Numbered from the stretch's first letter, positions 46,271-53,392 are shown. The stretch: DNA of 53,392 bases from Deltaproteobacteria bacterium (GCA_028818775.1 JAPPNE010000104.1:1-53392), one strand, 5' to 3'. Made by a program: numbers and translations. The notes: a model not told the origin generated them from the sequence alone.

Positions 46271-46999
46271 CTACAGCCGCGTCACCAGCCAGGCGGGGGT
46301 GAGGCGGAGGGCGTAGGCGTTGACGGCGGTCATGTTGTCGGTGACGAGGAGGAGGCCGACGGCGACCAGGAGAAGGCCGGCGGCGACGTGGATGGCGGGG
46401 AGCCAGGAGCCGAGGGCGCGGGAGAGGCGGAAGAACTGGTTCATGGCCAGGGCGCTGAGGAGCAGCGGCAGGCCCAGGCCGCCGGCGTAGGCGGAGAGCA
46501 GCAGCATGCCCCGGTACACTTCGCCGGAGGTGCCGGCCAGGGTCAGGATGGCGCCGAGGATCGGCCCGACGCAGGGGATCCAGGCCACCGCGAAGGTGAG
46601 GCCCACGAGCACCGAGCCGAGATAGCCGGCGGGCTTGCTGCGCAGGTTGAACTGGGCGTAGCGCTCCAGGGTGGCGACCCGGAAGAGTCCGGTGAGGTAG
46701 ACCCCCACCACCAGGATGAACAGGCCCCCGACCACGCGCACCACGTCCTGGTAGCCGAGCAGCAGGCGTCCCAGCAGGCTCGCGGACGCGCCCAGCGCCA
46801 CGAAGGCGATGGAGAAGCCCAGGACGAACGCCAGGGCGTTGCCCATCACCCGGCCGCTGCCGGCGCCGCCCTCGGTCATCTCGCGCGGCGAAATGCCGGA
46901 GACGAACGACAGGTAGGACGGGACCAGCGGCAGCACGCAGGGGCTGAGGAACGAGAGTGCGCCGGCGGCGAAGGCCACGATGAGGTTGACATCGCTCAT
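46271..46999 (-). CDS. ccdA: Cytochrome c biogenesis protein CcdA (DsbD transmembrane domain-like)
   Basis: A 242-residue membrane protein with six helices. It moves reducing equivalents from cytoplasmic thioredoxin to the periplasm for haem attachment and disulfide reduction. The two redox cysteines lie in FLSPCVLPLVPSYLSFVSG and VAWIPCVGPILGAILTLA, as in all CcdA proteins. No thioredoxin-like partner is adjacent, but it complements the VKOR and SCO proteins at 20-22 kb. It is upstream of eno on the same strand. Confidence 0.95.
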   Translation of the reverse strand: MSDVNLIVAFAAGALSFLSPCVLPLVPSYLSFVSGISPREMTEGGAGSGRVMGNALAFVLGFSIAFVALGASASLLGRLLLGYQDVVRVVGGLFILVVGVYLTGLFRVATLERYAQFNLRSKPAGYLGSVLVGLTFAVAWIPCVGPILGAILTLAGTSGEVYRGMLLLSAYAGGLGLPLLLSALAMNQFFRLSRALGSWLPAIHVAAGLLLVAVGLLLVTDNMTAVNAYALRLTPAWLVTRL

Positions 47000-47072
47000 G
47001 GGAGAACGCTTGGGGCGAGGCGCTTACCGGGGGCCATGATTAGATGATATGGCACAGGGGAGCACGGCACAA

Positions 47073-47204
47073 GATGGCGTCCTTCGACTTCGCGCCGCTG
47101 ACGGCGCTACGCTCAGGACGAACGGGTGGATGACAAGCACCCACGCATACCCGTTCGTCCTGAGCGTAGCGCCGCGCCAGCGGCGCGAAGTCGAAGGACG
47201 CCAT
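47073..47204. repeat. REP-like inverted repeat (family A)
   Basis: Inverted arms (ATGGCGTCCTTCGACTTCGC ... and inverse) here contain the extra GCCGCTGACGGCGC palindrome, flanking a loop of about 27 bases. It separates the divergent ccdA and TolQ-like genes. Confidence 0.9.
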
Positions 47205-47241
47205 TTCATGCCCGCTCACGTGAGCACAAGGCGCTTCCGTC

Positions 47242-47880
47242 ATGTTTGAATTCCTTTCCAAGGGCGGCTTTTTCATGGTGCCGATCCTGCTGTGCTCGGT
47301 CGCGGCGCTGGGGATCTTCGTGGAGCGGCTGTGGAGTTTGCGGCGGGGGCGGGTGGTGCCGGCGGACCTGGTCCGGCGGGCGGAGGCGCTGGTGGCGGAC
47401 CGGGACCTGGCGAGGGCGACGGAGTTGCTGGGGCGGAGTCCGGCGGCGGTGGCGCGGGTGCTGGCGGTGGGCGTGCGCGTGGCCGGGCAGCGGCGCGACG
47501 TGATGAAGGAGCACCTGGAGGAGGCGGGGCGGCAGGAGGCCGCGGGGCTGGAGCGCTTCGTGGACACCCTGGGCACCATCGCCGGGGTCAGCACCCTGCT
47601 GGGCCTTCTGGGCACCATCTCGGGCATGATCGAGATATTCTCGGTCATCTCGACCCAGAGCGTGGTGGACCCGGCCACCCTGGCCGGGGGCATCTCCGAG
47701 GCCCTGGTCACCACCCTGGCGGGCCTGAGCGTGGCCATTCCCACCGTGGTCATGCACCGCTATCTCCTCAACAAGGCCAACGCCCTCACGCTGGAGATGG
47801 AGCGCCTGTGCACCCGCTTCATGGACCTGCTGAGCGAGGGCGCGGGCGACCGGGGCGACGGAGGCGGCGGGCCGGCATGA
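47242..47880 (+). CDS. MotA/TolQ/ExbB family proton channel protein
   Basis: A 212-residue inner-membrane protein with three helices. The order is MVPILLCSVAALGIFVERLW at the N-terminus, then a large cytoplasmic part, then LGTIAGVSTLLGLLGTISGMIEIF and ALVTTLAGLSVAIPTVVMHRYL. These are the family signatures (ST-L-GLLGT-GM and LTT-GL--AIP). With the TolR/ExbD partner it uses the proton motive force to drive an outer-membrane process (TonB-dependent uptake or Tol-Pal). Neither tonB nor tolA/tolB/pal is nearby, so ExbB and TolQ cannot be told apart. Confidence 0.92.
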   Translation: MFEFLSKGGFFMVPILLCSVAALGIFVERLWSLRRGRVVPADLVRRAEALVADRDLARATELLGRSPAAVARVLAVGVRVAGQRRDVMKEHLEEAGRQEAAGLERFVDTLGTIAGVSTLLGLLGTISGMIEIFSVISTQSVVDPATLAGGISEALVTTLAGLSVAIPTVVMHRYLLNKANALTLEMERLCTRFMDLLSEGAGDRGDGGGGPA

Positions 47881-48293
47881 ACTTCCGCACCCGCAGGAGA
47901 GCCGCCGCGGGCTTCATCGACATGACGCCGGTGGTGGATACCATCTTCAACCTGCTGATCTTCTTTGCCCTGTCCATGAACTTCCTGACCAACCCGGGCA
48001 TCACCGTGGACCTGCCGGACGCCGCGGCCCCGGAGGTAGCGCGCCAGGAGCGCGACATCACCATCGCCATCACGCCGGAGGGCGCCGTCCGCCTCGACGG
48101 CGCGCCGGTGACGCTGGAGGCGCTGGGCGCGCGCCTGCGCGCGGCGGCCGCCGAACGGCGCGACGCCCAGGTGTTGATCCGCGCCGACCGGCGCGTGGCC
48201 CACGGGCTGGTGGTGACGGTGATGGACGCGGCGCGCGCCGCGGGGGTGACGCGGCTGGCCATCATGACGCGGCGGGAGGGGGGGCGCGAGTAG
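47877..48293 (+). CDS. ExbD/TolR family biopolymer transport protein
   Basis: A 138-residue bitopic protein. The conserved membrane helix begins with the proton-carrying aspartate: FIDMTPVVDTIFNLLIFFALSMNF. A periplasmic domain follows (GITVDLPDAAAPEV, ITIAITPEGAVRLDG, VLIRADRRVAHGLVVTVMDAARAAGVTRLAIMT). The ATG overlaps the TolQ/ExbB stop by four bases. It works with that protein as the ion-driven motor. Confidence 0.93.
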   Translation: MNFRTRRRAAAGFIDMTPVVDTIFNLLIFFALSMNFLTNPGITVDLPDAAAPEVARQERDITIAITPEGAVRLDGAPVTLEALGARLRAAAAERRDAQVLIRADRRVAHGLVVTVMDAARAAGVTRLAIMTRREGGRE

Positions 48294-48339
48294 GGGTGGC
48301 GGGGTGGCCGGAAGGGGCTTCGCGCGGCCGACGGGCTGC

Positions 48340-48397
48340 GAGGACCGCGGGCGAGGACCCGGGCAAGAACCGCGGGCAAGGACCCCGGGTGAGGACC
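48340..48397. repeat. 13-bp tandem repeat, about 4.5 copies
   Basis: The unit GAGGACCGCGGGC and close variants (AAGAACCGCGGGC, AAGGACCCCGGGT) repeat with a 13-base period between the ExbD-like gene and the stop codon of the coiled-coil gene. The repeat ends at that stop. Confidence 0.75.
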
Positions 48398-48771
48398 TAC
48401 GGGAAGAAGGTCAGCTTGACCATGAAGGCCAGCATGGCCGGGATACCGGTGAAGACCGCGAAGCTAAGGACGGCGATCTGCTTCTCGAGTCTGGCGATGT
48501 CGTCCTTGGTGGCCATCGTGTTCTCAATTCTGGCAACCCTGCCCTCGAGCTTGGCCAGGGCTTCTTTGGTGGCCAGTTTGCTCTCGAGCCTGGCAAACTC
48601 TTGTTTGGTGGCCATTTCGAGCCTGGCAATGTCTTTCTCGAGCCTGGCAATGTCTTCTTTGGTTGCCATGTTCTCCGCTGGTGGCACGGCGCCGGCGGCG
48701 GCTTTCGCGCTGTCCGGGGAGGCCCCGGCTTCGACCAGCGCATCGTAGACTTCGGATACGATCAGGCCCAT
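48397..48771 (-). CDS. Coiled-coil protein with a C-terminal membrane anchor
   Basis: A 124-residue protein. After a helical start (MGLIVSEVYDALVEAGASPDSAKAAA) comes a repeated heptad-like segment of the type MATKEDIARLEKDIARLE, with four ATK-x-E/D starts. It ends in one hydrophobic helix (VLSFAVFTGIPAMLAFMVKL). The pattern resembles DUF1640/CCDC90-like bacterial proteins, which are common and of unknown function. Nucleotide repeats (CTCGAGCCTGGCAA type) show expansion by duplication. The start is chosen at the first residue of the conserved part. Confidence 0.7.
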   Translation of the reverse strand: MGLIVSEVYDALVEAGASPDSAKAAAGAVPPAENMATKEDIARLEKDIARLEMATKQEFARLESKLATKEALAKLEGRVARIENTMATKDDIARLEKQIAVLSFAVFTGIPAMLAFMVKLTFFP

Positions 48772-48907
48772 CGGCAGTCTCCAAGATGCGGCTCTCGCAT
48801 GGGAAGGGCCGTTCCAGAACAAGAGACCAAGAAACGGCGGCAAAGTCAAGAACGGTCTCATAAGGAACTGTCGGCGCGCGGCGCGGCTTCTTTAGGGCAC
48901 GGGCGCC

Positions 48908-50491
48908 CTACACCGGCATGACGCCGTGCTTCTTGACCGGCCTGGTTTCCTTCTTGCGGCGCAGGAGCGCCAGGCTGCGGATGAGGCGGGCGCGGGTTTC
49001 GGCGGGTGGGATGGCGGCTTGGGAGAATTGCTTGGAGAGGGCTTCGAAGGGGCCGTTGAAGCGCTCGTTGAACTCGGCCATCTTCTCGCGGCGGGTGCGT
49101 TCGGGGTCGTCGGAGGCGGCGATCTCGCGCCGGTAGAGCACGTTGACGGCGCCGCCGCCGCCCATGACCGCCAGCTCCACGCCGGGCCACAGCCAGAGCT
49201 GGTCGGCGCCCATCTCGCGCGTGCACATGGCCTGCTTGGCGCCGCCGTAGCCCTTGCGCAGCACGATGGTGATCTTGGGCACCGTGGCCTCTGCGTAGGC
49301 GTAGAGCATCTTGGCGCCGTGCCGGATGATGCCCTGCTCCTCCTGCTGCCGCCCCGGAAAGAACCCGGGCACGTCCATGAGAGTGACGATGGGGATGTTG
49401 AAGGCGTCGCAGAAACGGATGAAGCGCGCCGCCTTGTCCGAGGCGTCCACGTCCAGGCTGCCGGCCAGGAACATGGGCTGGTTGGCGACGAACCCCACCG
49501 GGTGGCCGTCGAGCCGTCCGAACCCGATGACCAGGTTGCGCGCGAACCGGCGCTTGAGCTCCAGGAACTCGCCCCCGTCCACCATCGCCCGAATGACCTT
49601 GACGATGTCGTAGGGCTTGCGCTTGTCGTCGGGCACCAGCTCCTCGATGCCGTCCAGGCGCCGCTCGGGGTCGTCGTGCGTGTCGCGGCGCGGCGGCGCC
49701 TCGTTGCAGTTGGCCGGCAGGAACGCCAGCAGCTCCCGGATCTGCGCCAAGCAGGCCTCGTCGTCCGCGTTCACCAGGTCCGCCACCCCGGACACCTCCG
49801 AGTGGATGCGCACCCCGCCCAGCTCCTCCATGGAGACCTCTTCGCCGAGCACCTCCTTGATCACCGGCGGCCCGGTGATGAACATCTGGCTGGTGCCGCG
49901 CACCATCAGGATGAAGTCGGTGAGCGCCGGCGAGTAGGAGGCCACGCCGATGCACGGCCCCATCACCGCCGAGATCTGCGGGATGGCGCCCGACGCGATG
50001 CTGTTCTCGAAGAATATCTCGCCGATGGCCGCGGTGACGCTGAGCCCTTCCTGGATGCGCGCCCCCACCGAGTCGTAGAGCCCGATGCAGGGCATCCCCA
50101 GGGAGCGGGCGGTGCGGATGCCGTTGGCGATCTTCTCTGCGTGGGCGCTGCCCACCGCCCCGGCCAGCACCGTGCGGTCCTGGGCGAACAGGTACACCGG
50201 CCGCCCGTCGACCCGCGCGAACCCGCACACCACCCCGTCCGTGGGCCGGCGCCGCTCCGCCATGCCGAAGTCCGTGCACTGGGTCTCGGCCAGCATGAAC
50301 TCTTCCGTGAAGCTGCCCGGGTCCACCAGCCGCTCGATGCGCTCCCGCGCCGTGAGCTTGCCCTCGCCGTGCTGCTTGTCGATGGCGCGGGCGTCGCCCG
50401 CGAGGACGCCCGCCTCCAGGTCGGCGAGCTTGTGCTCGGGTGACTGATTCTCCGGTGTGAAATTGTCAGGGGATTTCGTTTCGTCCGCCAT
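48908..50491 (-). CDS. Carboxyltransferase subunit of an acyl-CoA carboxylase/decarboxylase (MmdA/PccB-like)
   Basis: A 527-residue biotin-dependent carboxyltransferase with two crotonase-like halves: EGKLTARERIERLVDPGSF, GMAERRRPTDGVVCGFARVDGRPVY, IGLYDSVGARIQEG, GRLDGHPVGFVANQP, LMDVPGFFPGRQQEEQGIIRHGAK and GADQLWLWPGVELAVMGG. With the OadB-like membrane subunit and the biotin carrier upstream it most likely forms a Na+-pumping methylmalonyl-CoA decarboxylase. The same fold also occurs in propionyl-CoA carboxylase, but no biotin carboxylase is present here. An N-terminal stretch of about 20 residues is extra. A GIY-YIG gene and repeats separate it from the other subunits. Confidence 0.88.
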   Translation of the reverse strand: MADETKSPDNFTPENQSPEHKLADLEAGVLAGDARAIDKQHGEGKLTARERIERLVDPGSFTEEFMLAETQCTDFGMAERRRPTDGVVCGFARVDGRPVYLFAQDRTVLAGAVGSAHAEKIANGIRTARSLGMPCIGLYDSVGARIQEGLSVTAAIGEIFFENSIASGAIPQISAVMGPCIGVASYSPALTDFILMVRGTSQMFITGPPVIKEVLGEEVSMEELGGVRIHSEVSGVADLVNADDEACLAQIRELLAFLPANCNEAPPRRDTHDDPERRLDGIEELVPDDKRKPYDIVKVIRAMVDGGEFLELKRRFARNLVIGFGRLDGHPVGFVANQPMFLAGSLDVDASDKAARFIRFCDAFNIPIVTLMDVPGFFPGRQQEEQGIIRHGAKMLYAYAEATVPKITIVLRKGYGGAKQAMCTREMGADQLWLWPGVELAVMGGGGAVNVLYRREIAASDDPERTRREKMAEFNERFNGPFEALSKQFSQAAIPPAETRARLIRSLALLRRKKETRPVKKHGVMPV

Positions 50492-50541
50492 TTACTTCCC
50501 CGGTACAGGCCCGCGCTCAGCTTGCGCTTGCGTCCTTCGAG

Positions 50542-50736
50542 ATGGCGTCCTTCGACTTCGCTCGGCAGACCTCGCTACGCTCAGGACGAACGGTTGATGG
50601 ATCGAGATGGCGTCCTTCGACTTCGCTCGGCAGACCTCGCTACGCTCAGGACAAACGGTTGATGGAAACAGCGCCGTACTGCCATAACCGTTCCCGTTCG
50701 TCCTGAGCGTAGCGGAGCGAAGTCGAAGGACGCCAT
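50542..50736. repeat. REP-like array (family A): two direct units and one inverted unit
   Basis: Two direct units 65 bases apart (50542 and 50607), both of the subtype with TCGGCAGACC, are followed by an inverted unit (about 50697-50736). The array lies between the carboxyltransferase start and the GIY-YIG stop. Confidence 0.9.
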
Positions 50737-50741
50737 TCCCC

Positions 50742-51038
50742 CTACCGCGACCGCTCATGCCTGTTTTTCCCACGAGACAGCCGGTGAAGTCCAGCCCAGT
50801 CCCCACGCATCAGGGCTTCCTTCTTCTTTCGATTCCAGCCCTTGATCCGCAGTTCGGATTCCAGCGCCTCCGCTCGGGTCGGAAATGGACAGGAGTATGC
50901 CAGCGAGAATGGTTTCCGGGAGGCCGTGTATCCGAAGAGGCCGTCGTGGTGCTGCTGGAGGCGGTGCTCCAGGTCGTCCGTGTGGCCGGTGTAGTAGGAG
51001 CCATCACCGCAGCGCAGGATATAGACCCAGAAGCTCAT
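50742..51038 (-). CDS. GIY-YIG nuclease family protein
   Basis: A 98-residue single-domain endonuclease of the YhbQ/UvrC-N type. The motif is WVYILRCGDGSYYTGHT (GIY as VYI, YIG as YTG), then the catalytic Arg in DLEHRLQQHHDG and the metal Glu in ALESELRIKGW. It starts MSFWVYIL at 51038. It is inserted between subunit genes of the decarboxylase and has family A repeat arrays on both sides, 6 bases after its stop and 33 bases before its start. It may therefore be a mobile or repeat-associated nuclease. Confidence 0.92.
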   Translation of the reverse strand: MSFWVYILRCGDGSYYTGHTDDLEHRLQQHHDGLFGYTASRKPFSLAYSCPFPTRAEALESELRIKGWNRKKKEALMRGDWAGLHRLSRGKNRHERSR

Positions 51039-51071
51039 GGCGGTGGGGGTTCGGAGGTTGCGTCGTTGGAG

Positions 51072-51353
51072 ATGGCGTCCTTCGACTTCGCTCCGCTACG
51101 CTCAGGACGAACGGCAGGCATGGATGGCGCCCTTCGACTTCGCTCCGCTACGCTCAGGACGAACGGCGGGCATGGATGGCGCCCTTCGACTTCACTCCGC
51201 TCCGCTCAGGACGAACGGCGGGCATGGATGGCGCCCTTCGACTTCGCTCCGCTACGCTCAGGACGAACGGTTGTTGGGTTACAGCACGGTGGAGACCAAC
51301 ACCGTTCGTCCTGAGCGTAGCGAGGTCTGCCGAGCGAAGTCGAAGGACGCCAT
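51072..51353. repeat. REP-like array (family A): four 52-bp direct units and one inverted unit
   Basis: Units begin at 51072, 51124, 51176 and 51228, exactly 52 bases apart: a 43-base core plus a nine-base GCAGGCATGG/GCGGGCATGG linker. An inverted long-subtype unit follows at about 51302-51353. The 348-base gap between the beta subunit stop and the GIY-YIG start contains nothing else. Confidence 0.92.
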
Positions 51354-51386
51354 TTTTAAAACTGCGCCCTCTCCGAACCATCTTCC

Positions 51387-52529
51387 TCAGATGATCCCCA
51401 TGCCGCGCAGCACGGACAGCATGATGGCGGCGGCGATGACGGAGCCGATCTGGCCGCCGGCGTTGGCGCTCATGGCGTGCATCAGCAGGTGGTTCTTCTT
51501 GTTGTAGCGCTGGCCCTCGTTCTGCACCACGCGCGCGGACATGGGGAAGGCGGAGATGCCGGCGGCGCCGATGAGCGGGTTGATCTTGCCGCGGCTCAGC
51601 AGGCACATGCCCTTGCCGAAGAGCACCCCCATGACCGTGTCCAGGCCGATGGCCACGAGCCCCAGGGCGAGGACCATGACGGTCTCGGTGCGCAGGAACG
51701 CGTCCGCGGCCATGGTGCCGCCGATGGCCAGCCCCAGGAGCAGTGTCACGATATTGGCGATCTCGTTCTCCGAGGCCAGCTTGAGCCGCTCCACCACGCC
51801 GCACTCCCGCAGGAGGTTGCCGAGCATCAGCATGCCGATGAGCGGCGTCCCCAGGGGCGCGATGATCGACGCCACCACCGTGACGATGATGGGGAAGAGG
51901 ATGCGCGTTGTCCTGGAGACCGGCGCCTGCTGCACCATCCCCATGACGATCTGCTTCTCCCTGGCGGTGGTCAACGCCCGCATGATCGGCGGCTGGATCA
52001 GCGGCACCAGCGACATGTACGAGTAGGCCGCCACCGACACCGCTGCCAGCAGGTGCGGCGCGTAGCGCGAGCTGACGTAGATGGAGGTGGGACCGTCGCA
52101 GGCGCCGATGACGCCGATGGCCACGGCATCGAGCTTGCTGAACCCCAGTGCCAGGGCCAGCAGCACGGTCAGGAAGATGCCGAACTGGCCGGCCGCCCCC
52201 AGCATGATGATCCTGGGGTTGGAGAACAGCGGCCCGAAGTCGGTCATGGCGCCGATGCCGATGAAGATCAGCACCGGGAAGATCTCCGTGCGGATGCCGA
52301 AGTCGTAGAAGAATCGGAGCGTGCCCCCCTCGGCCATCAGTTCGGCCTGGGGAATGTTGACGAGGATGGCGCCGAAGCCGATGGGCACCAGCAGGAGCGG
52401 CTCGAAGCCCTTCCTGATCCCCAGGTAGAGCAGCCCCGCCCCGATGGCCATCATGACCACCTGGCCGAGCCCCAGGTTCGTAATGCCGTCAAGCAGCCCG
52501 AGGACGCCCGAAAAGATCGCGGATGTCAT
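51387..52529 (-). CDS. Na+-transporting decarboxylase beta subunit (OadB/MmdB)
   Basis: A 380-residue polytopic membrane protein that couples decarboxylation to sodium export. Signature regions are GGTLRFFYDFGIRTEIFPVLIFIGIGAMTDFGPL, the Na+ site Asp in IGACDGPTSIYVSSRYAP, MSLVPLIQPPIMRALTT, and the C-terminal KINPLIGAAGISAFPMSARVVQ and NAGGQIGSVIAAAI. It starts 12 bases after the small gamma-like gene. With the biotin carrier and carboxyltransferase it would build a methylmalonyl-CoA (or oxaloacetate/glutaconyl-CoA) decarboxylase. Confidence 0.95.
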   Translation of the reverse strand: MTSAIFSGVLGLLDGITNLGLGQVVMMAIGAGLLYLGIRKGFEPLLLVPIGFGAILVNIPQAELMAEGGTLRFFYDFGIRTEIFPVLIFIGIGAMTDFGPLFSNPRIIMLGAAGQFGIFLTVLLALALGFSKLDAVAIGVIGACDGPTSIYVSSRYAPHLLAAVSVAAYSYMSLVPLIQPPIMRALTTAREKQIVMGMVQQAPVSRTTRILFPIIVTVVASIIAPLGTPLIGMLMLGNLLRECGVVERLKLASENEIANIVTLLLGLAIGGTMAADAFLRTETVMVLALGLVAIGLDTVMGVLFGKGMCLLSRGKINPLIGAAGISAFPMSARVVQNEGQRYNKKNHLLMHAMSANAGGQIGSVIAAAIMLSVLRGMGII

Positions 52530-52541
52530 ATTGTGAGGGTG

Positions 52542-52658
52542 TCAGGAAGGGAATACCTTCCGGATCAAAAGGATCAGCAGGCTCAGCAGCCACAGCACCA
52601 CCAGCGTGCCGACGCTGCCCACCAGCGCAACCGTGAGGCCGAATTCCCAGGTGCCCAT
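52542..52658 (-). CDS. Tiny OadG-like (gamma) subunit of the sodium-pump decarboxylase
   Basis: A 38-residue protein, MGTWEFGLTVALVGS then VGTLVVLWLLSLLILLIR and KVFPS. It has one membrane helix and a few charged residues at the end, the pattern of OadG/MmdD subunits. Usual gamma subunits are about 60-120 residues, so this one is reduced to the membrane helix. It lies between the biotin carrier and the beta subunit. In characterised pumps gamma holds the complex together. Confidence 0.72.
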   Translation of the reverse strand: MGTWEFGLTVALVGSVGTLVVLWLLSLLILLIRKVFPS

Positions 52659-52697
52659 GTCAACCCTGCCGGGCGCAAGCCGTGCGCGGCCGCGCGG

Positions 52698-52913
52698 CTA
52701 CTCGATCTCGGCGAGCTCCTCCCCCGCCTCCACCGACTGCCCCACCTCCACCTTGACTTCCTTGACCGTCCCGCCCGCCGGCGCCACCACCGGGATCTCC
52801 ATCTTCATGGCCTCCATGACGATCACCACGTCGTCCTCTTCCACGGCTTGGCCGGGGTTCGCCTCGATCCTCAATATCTTGCCTACCATGGGGGCTGTGA
52901 CGGAGGTTGCCAA
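52698..52913 (-). CDS. Biotin carrier protein (biotinyl domain, MmdC-like)
   Basis: A 71-residue biotinyl domain: TAPMVGKILRIEANPGQAV, the biotinylation motif EAMKME (Lys about residue 37) and PAGGTVKEVKVEVGQSVEAGEELAEIE. The start is a TTG at 52913 with AAGGAG eight bases upstream. A longer open frame to 53186 exists, but its first 90 residues come from repeat DNA, so it is not used. The carrier moves CO2 from the carboxyltransferase to the membrane beta subunit. The Pro/Ala-rich linker usual before such domains is missing. Confidence 0.9.
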   Translation of the reverse strand: MATSVTAPMVGKILRIEANPGQAVEEDDVVIVMEAMKMEIPVVAPAGGTVKEVKVEVGQSVEAGEELAEIE

Positions 52914-52956
52914 TGGATGTTCTCCTTGCGCGTGAAATTCGCCCTGGAGCAACAAC

Positions 52957-53020
52957 TCCGTTCGTCCCGAGCCCTTCGGGAACTCGGGACAGGCTTCGCG
53001 GAGCGAAGTCGAAGGGACGG
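52957..53020. repeat. Degenerate REP-like copy (family A)
   Basis: CCGTTCGTCCCGAGCCCTTCGGGAACTCGGGACAGGCTTCGCGGAGCGAAGTCGAAGGGACGG keeps the ends of a family A unit but has a new CCCGAGC/GCTCGGG-type palindrome in the middle. It is in the gap upstream of the biotin carrier. Confidence 0.75.
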
Positions 53021-53190
53021 TTGCGGGCGGGCGCGATGGTCCCTTTATCAGGGTTTTGCGGGGACAAGTCAAACGAGCCGAGTTCAAGTTCTTCGATCGG
53101 GCGATATGGAAACGGCTTCCACGAGCCGCCTCCTCGATCACTCCCAGCCGGTCCACTTCCTTCACCGTGAGTTTCGCGCCAACCAATCAC

Positions 53191-53228
53191 TTGACAATAC
53201 TGAAAATATTTGACAAATTCTGAAACTC
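53191..53228 (+). promoter_or_regulatory. Two 19-bp direct repeats with TTGACA boxes upstream of the last gene
   Basis: TTGACAATACTGAAAATAT (53191) and TTGACAAATTCTGAAACTC (53210) are adjacent direct repeats in the most AT-rich stretch near the right edge. Both carry a perfect -35 hexamer, but no convincing -10 follows. They may be tandem regulator sites or overlapping promoters for the gene at 53345. Confidence 0.4.
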
Positions 53229-53344
53229 GCATGAAGATAGGGAACCGGGTAGAATGGTTCGTCTAGGCCTGTCAACAAAGTCGAGGACGCAGGCGGAGGC
53301 GGGATATCTTGAGGACTCTTCAAAACGGTCGGAAGGGACTGGGA

Positions 53345-53392
53345 ATGTTGAAGCGAAATTTCGCAATAGCATTGGCCGTCGCCATGGTGATG
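53345..53392 (+). CDS. Start of a secreted protein (partial, runs off the right edge)
   Basis: ATG at 53345, with GGAAGGG seven bases upstream, opens a frame of 16 codons to the edge: MLKRNFAIALAVAMVM. This is a basic n-region and a hydrophobic core of a signal peptide. The rest lies outside the window, so nothing can be said of its function. It is divergent from the decarboxylase operon. Confidence 0.6.
   Translation, partial: MLKRNFAIALAVAMVM

Noticed and set aside
51072..51353. Regularly spaced repeats resembling a CRISPR array
   Set aside because: The repeat core is 43 bases, the linkers are only nine bases and almost identical to each other, one unit is inverted, and no cas genes are present. 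It is a REP-like array.
52914..53186. N-terminal extension of the biotin carrier
   Set aside because: Its codons come from a degenerate REP element and intergenic DNA. A TTG with a good ribosome site at 52913 starts the real domain.
51477..53213. 578-codon plus-strand frame over the OadB gene
   Set aside because: It is antisense to a clearly conserved membrane protein and has no recognisable domain.

Overview
The window is about 53 kb of high-GC chromosomal DNA from a Gram-negative bacterium. It carries lpxA (lipid A), a TolQ/TolR-type pair, periplasmic copper chaperones, and an F0 ATP synthase cluster (atpZ-atpI-atpB-atpE) separated from any F1 genes. It also carries dnaA-dnaN with DnaA boxes and a likely Na+-pumping decarboxylase. 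This mix, together with abundant REP-like repeats, resembles uncultured deltaproteobacteria-like lineages (Desulfobacterota, Tectomicrobia and similar). The phylum is an inference only. No phage, plasmid, CRISPR or intact IS element was seen.

Layout. (1) 1-5.8 kb, minus strand: a zinc-type ABC importer (partial znuC, His-rich znuA behind a Fur/Zur-like palindrome), then two SPFH proteins (HflK-like, HflC-like) and a 712-residue fusion of a metal-efflux-type permease to a third SPFH domain. (2) 5.8-11.3 kb: a UbiD decarboxylase coupled to an SCO copper chaperone; a DMT permease; and an iron cluster (ferric-binding protein, bacterioferritin, DtxR-family repressor). (3) 11.5-19.4 kb: a fused CydDC-like ABC exporter translationally coupled to a TroA-type metal-binding protein, an amidohydrolase, and a metal ABC ATPase and permease. 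(4) 19.5-23.1 kb: a copper/thiol redox set: a three-domain CtaG/Cox11 fusion, a second SCO protein, a VKOR-thioredoxin fusion, and a rhodanese whose catalytic position is an in-frame TGA followed by a SECIS-like hairpin, so a probable selenoprotein. (5) 23.1-31.6 kb: GST, SAM hydrolase, dCMP deaminase, F0 genes, hemL, the probable origin, dnaA and dnaN. (6) 31.6-37.7 kb: molybdopterin genes, including a moaD whose Gly-Gly tail is buried by a junction duplication; a putative di-iron protein; lpxA; yacG; a nucleotidyltransferase; an amidotransferase. (7) 37.8-47 kb: gpmI, polA, a MITE, a glycine-betaine-type ABC pair, tRNA-Gly(CCC), ftsB, eno, ccdA. (8) 47-53.4 kb: TolQ/TolR-like genes, a coiled-coil membrane protein, and a methylmalonyl-CoA/oxaloacetate decarboxylase operon (biotin carrier, 38-residue gamma-like subunit, beta subunit, carboxyltransferase) interrupted by a GIY-YIG nuclease between arrays of the main REP-like repeat. 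A secreted protein begins at the right edge.

Theme. The left 23 kb is a metal-homeostasis and copper/disulfide neighbourhood. Zn/Mn/Fe uptake, iron storage and its regulator, a putative metal-efflux permease embedded in an SPFH scaffold, and copper delivery to cytochrome oxidase (Cox11, two SCO, VKOR-Trx, Sec-rhodanese) sit side by side. Two palindromic repeat families occupy most intergenic gaps, usually just after stop codons.
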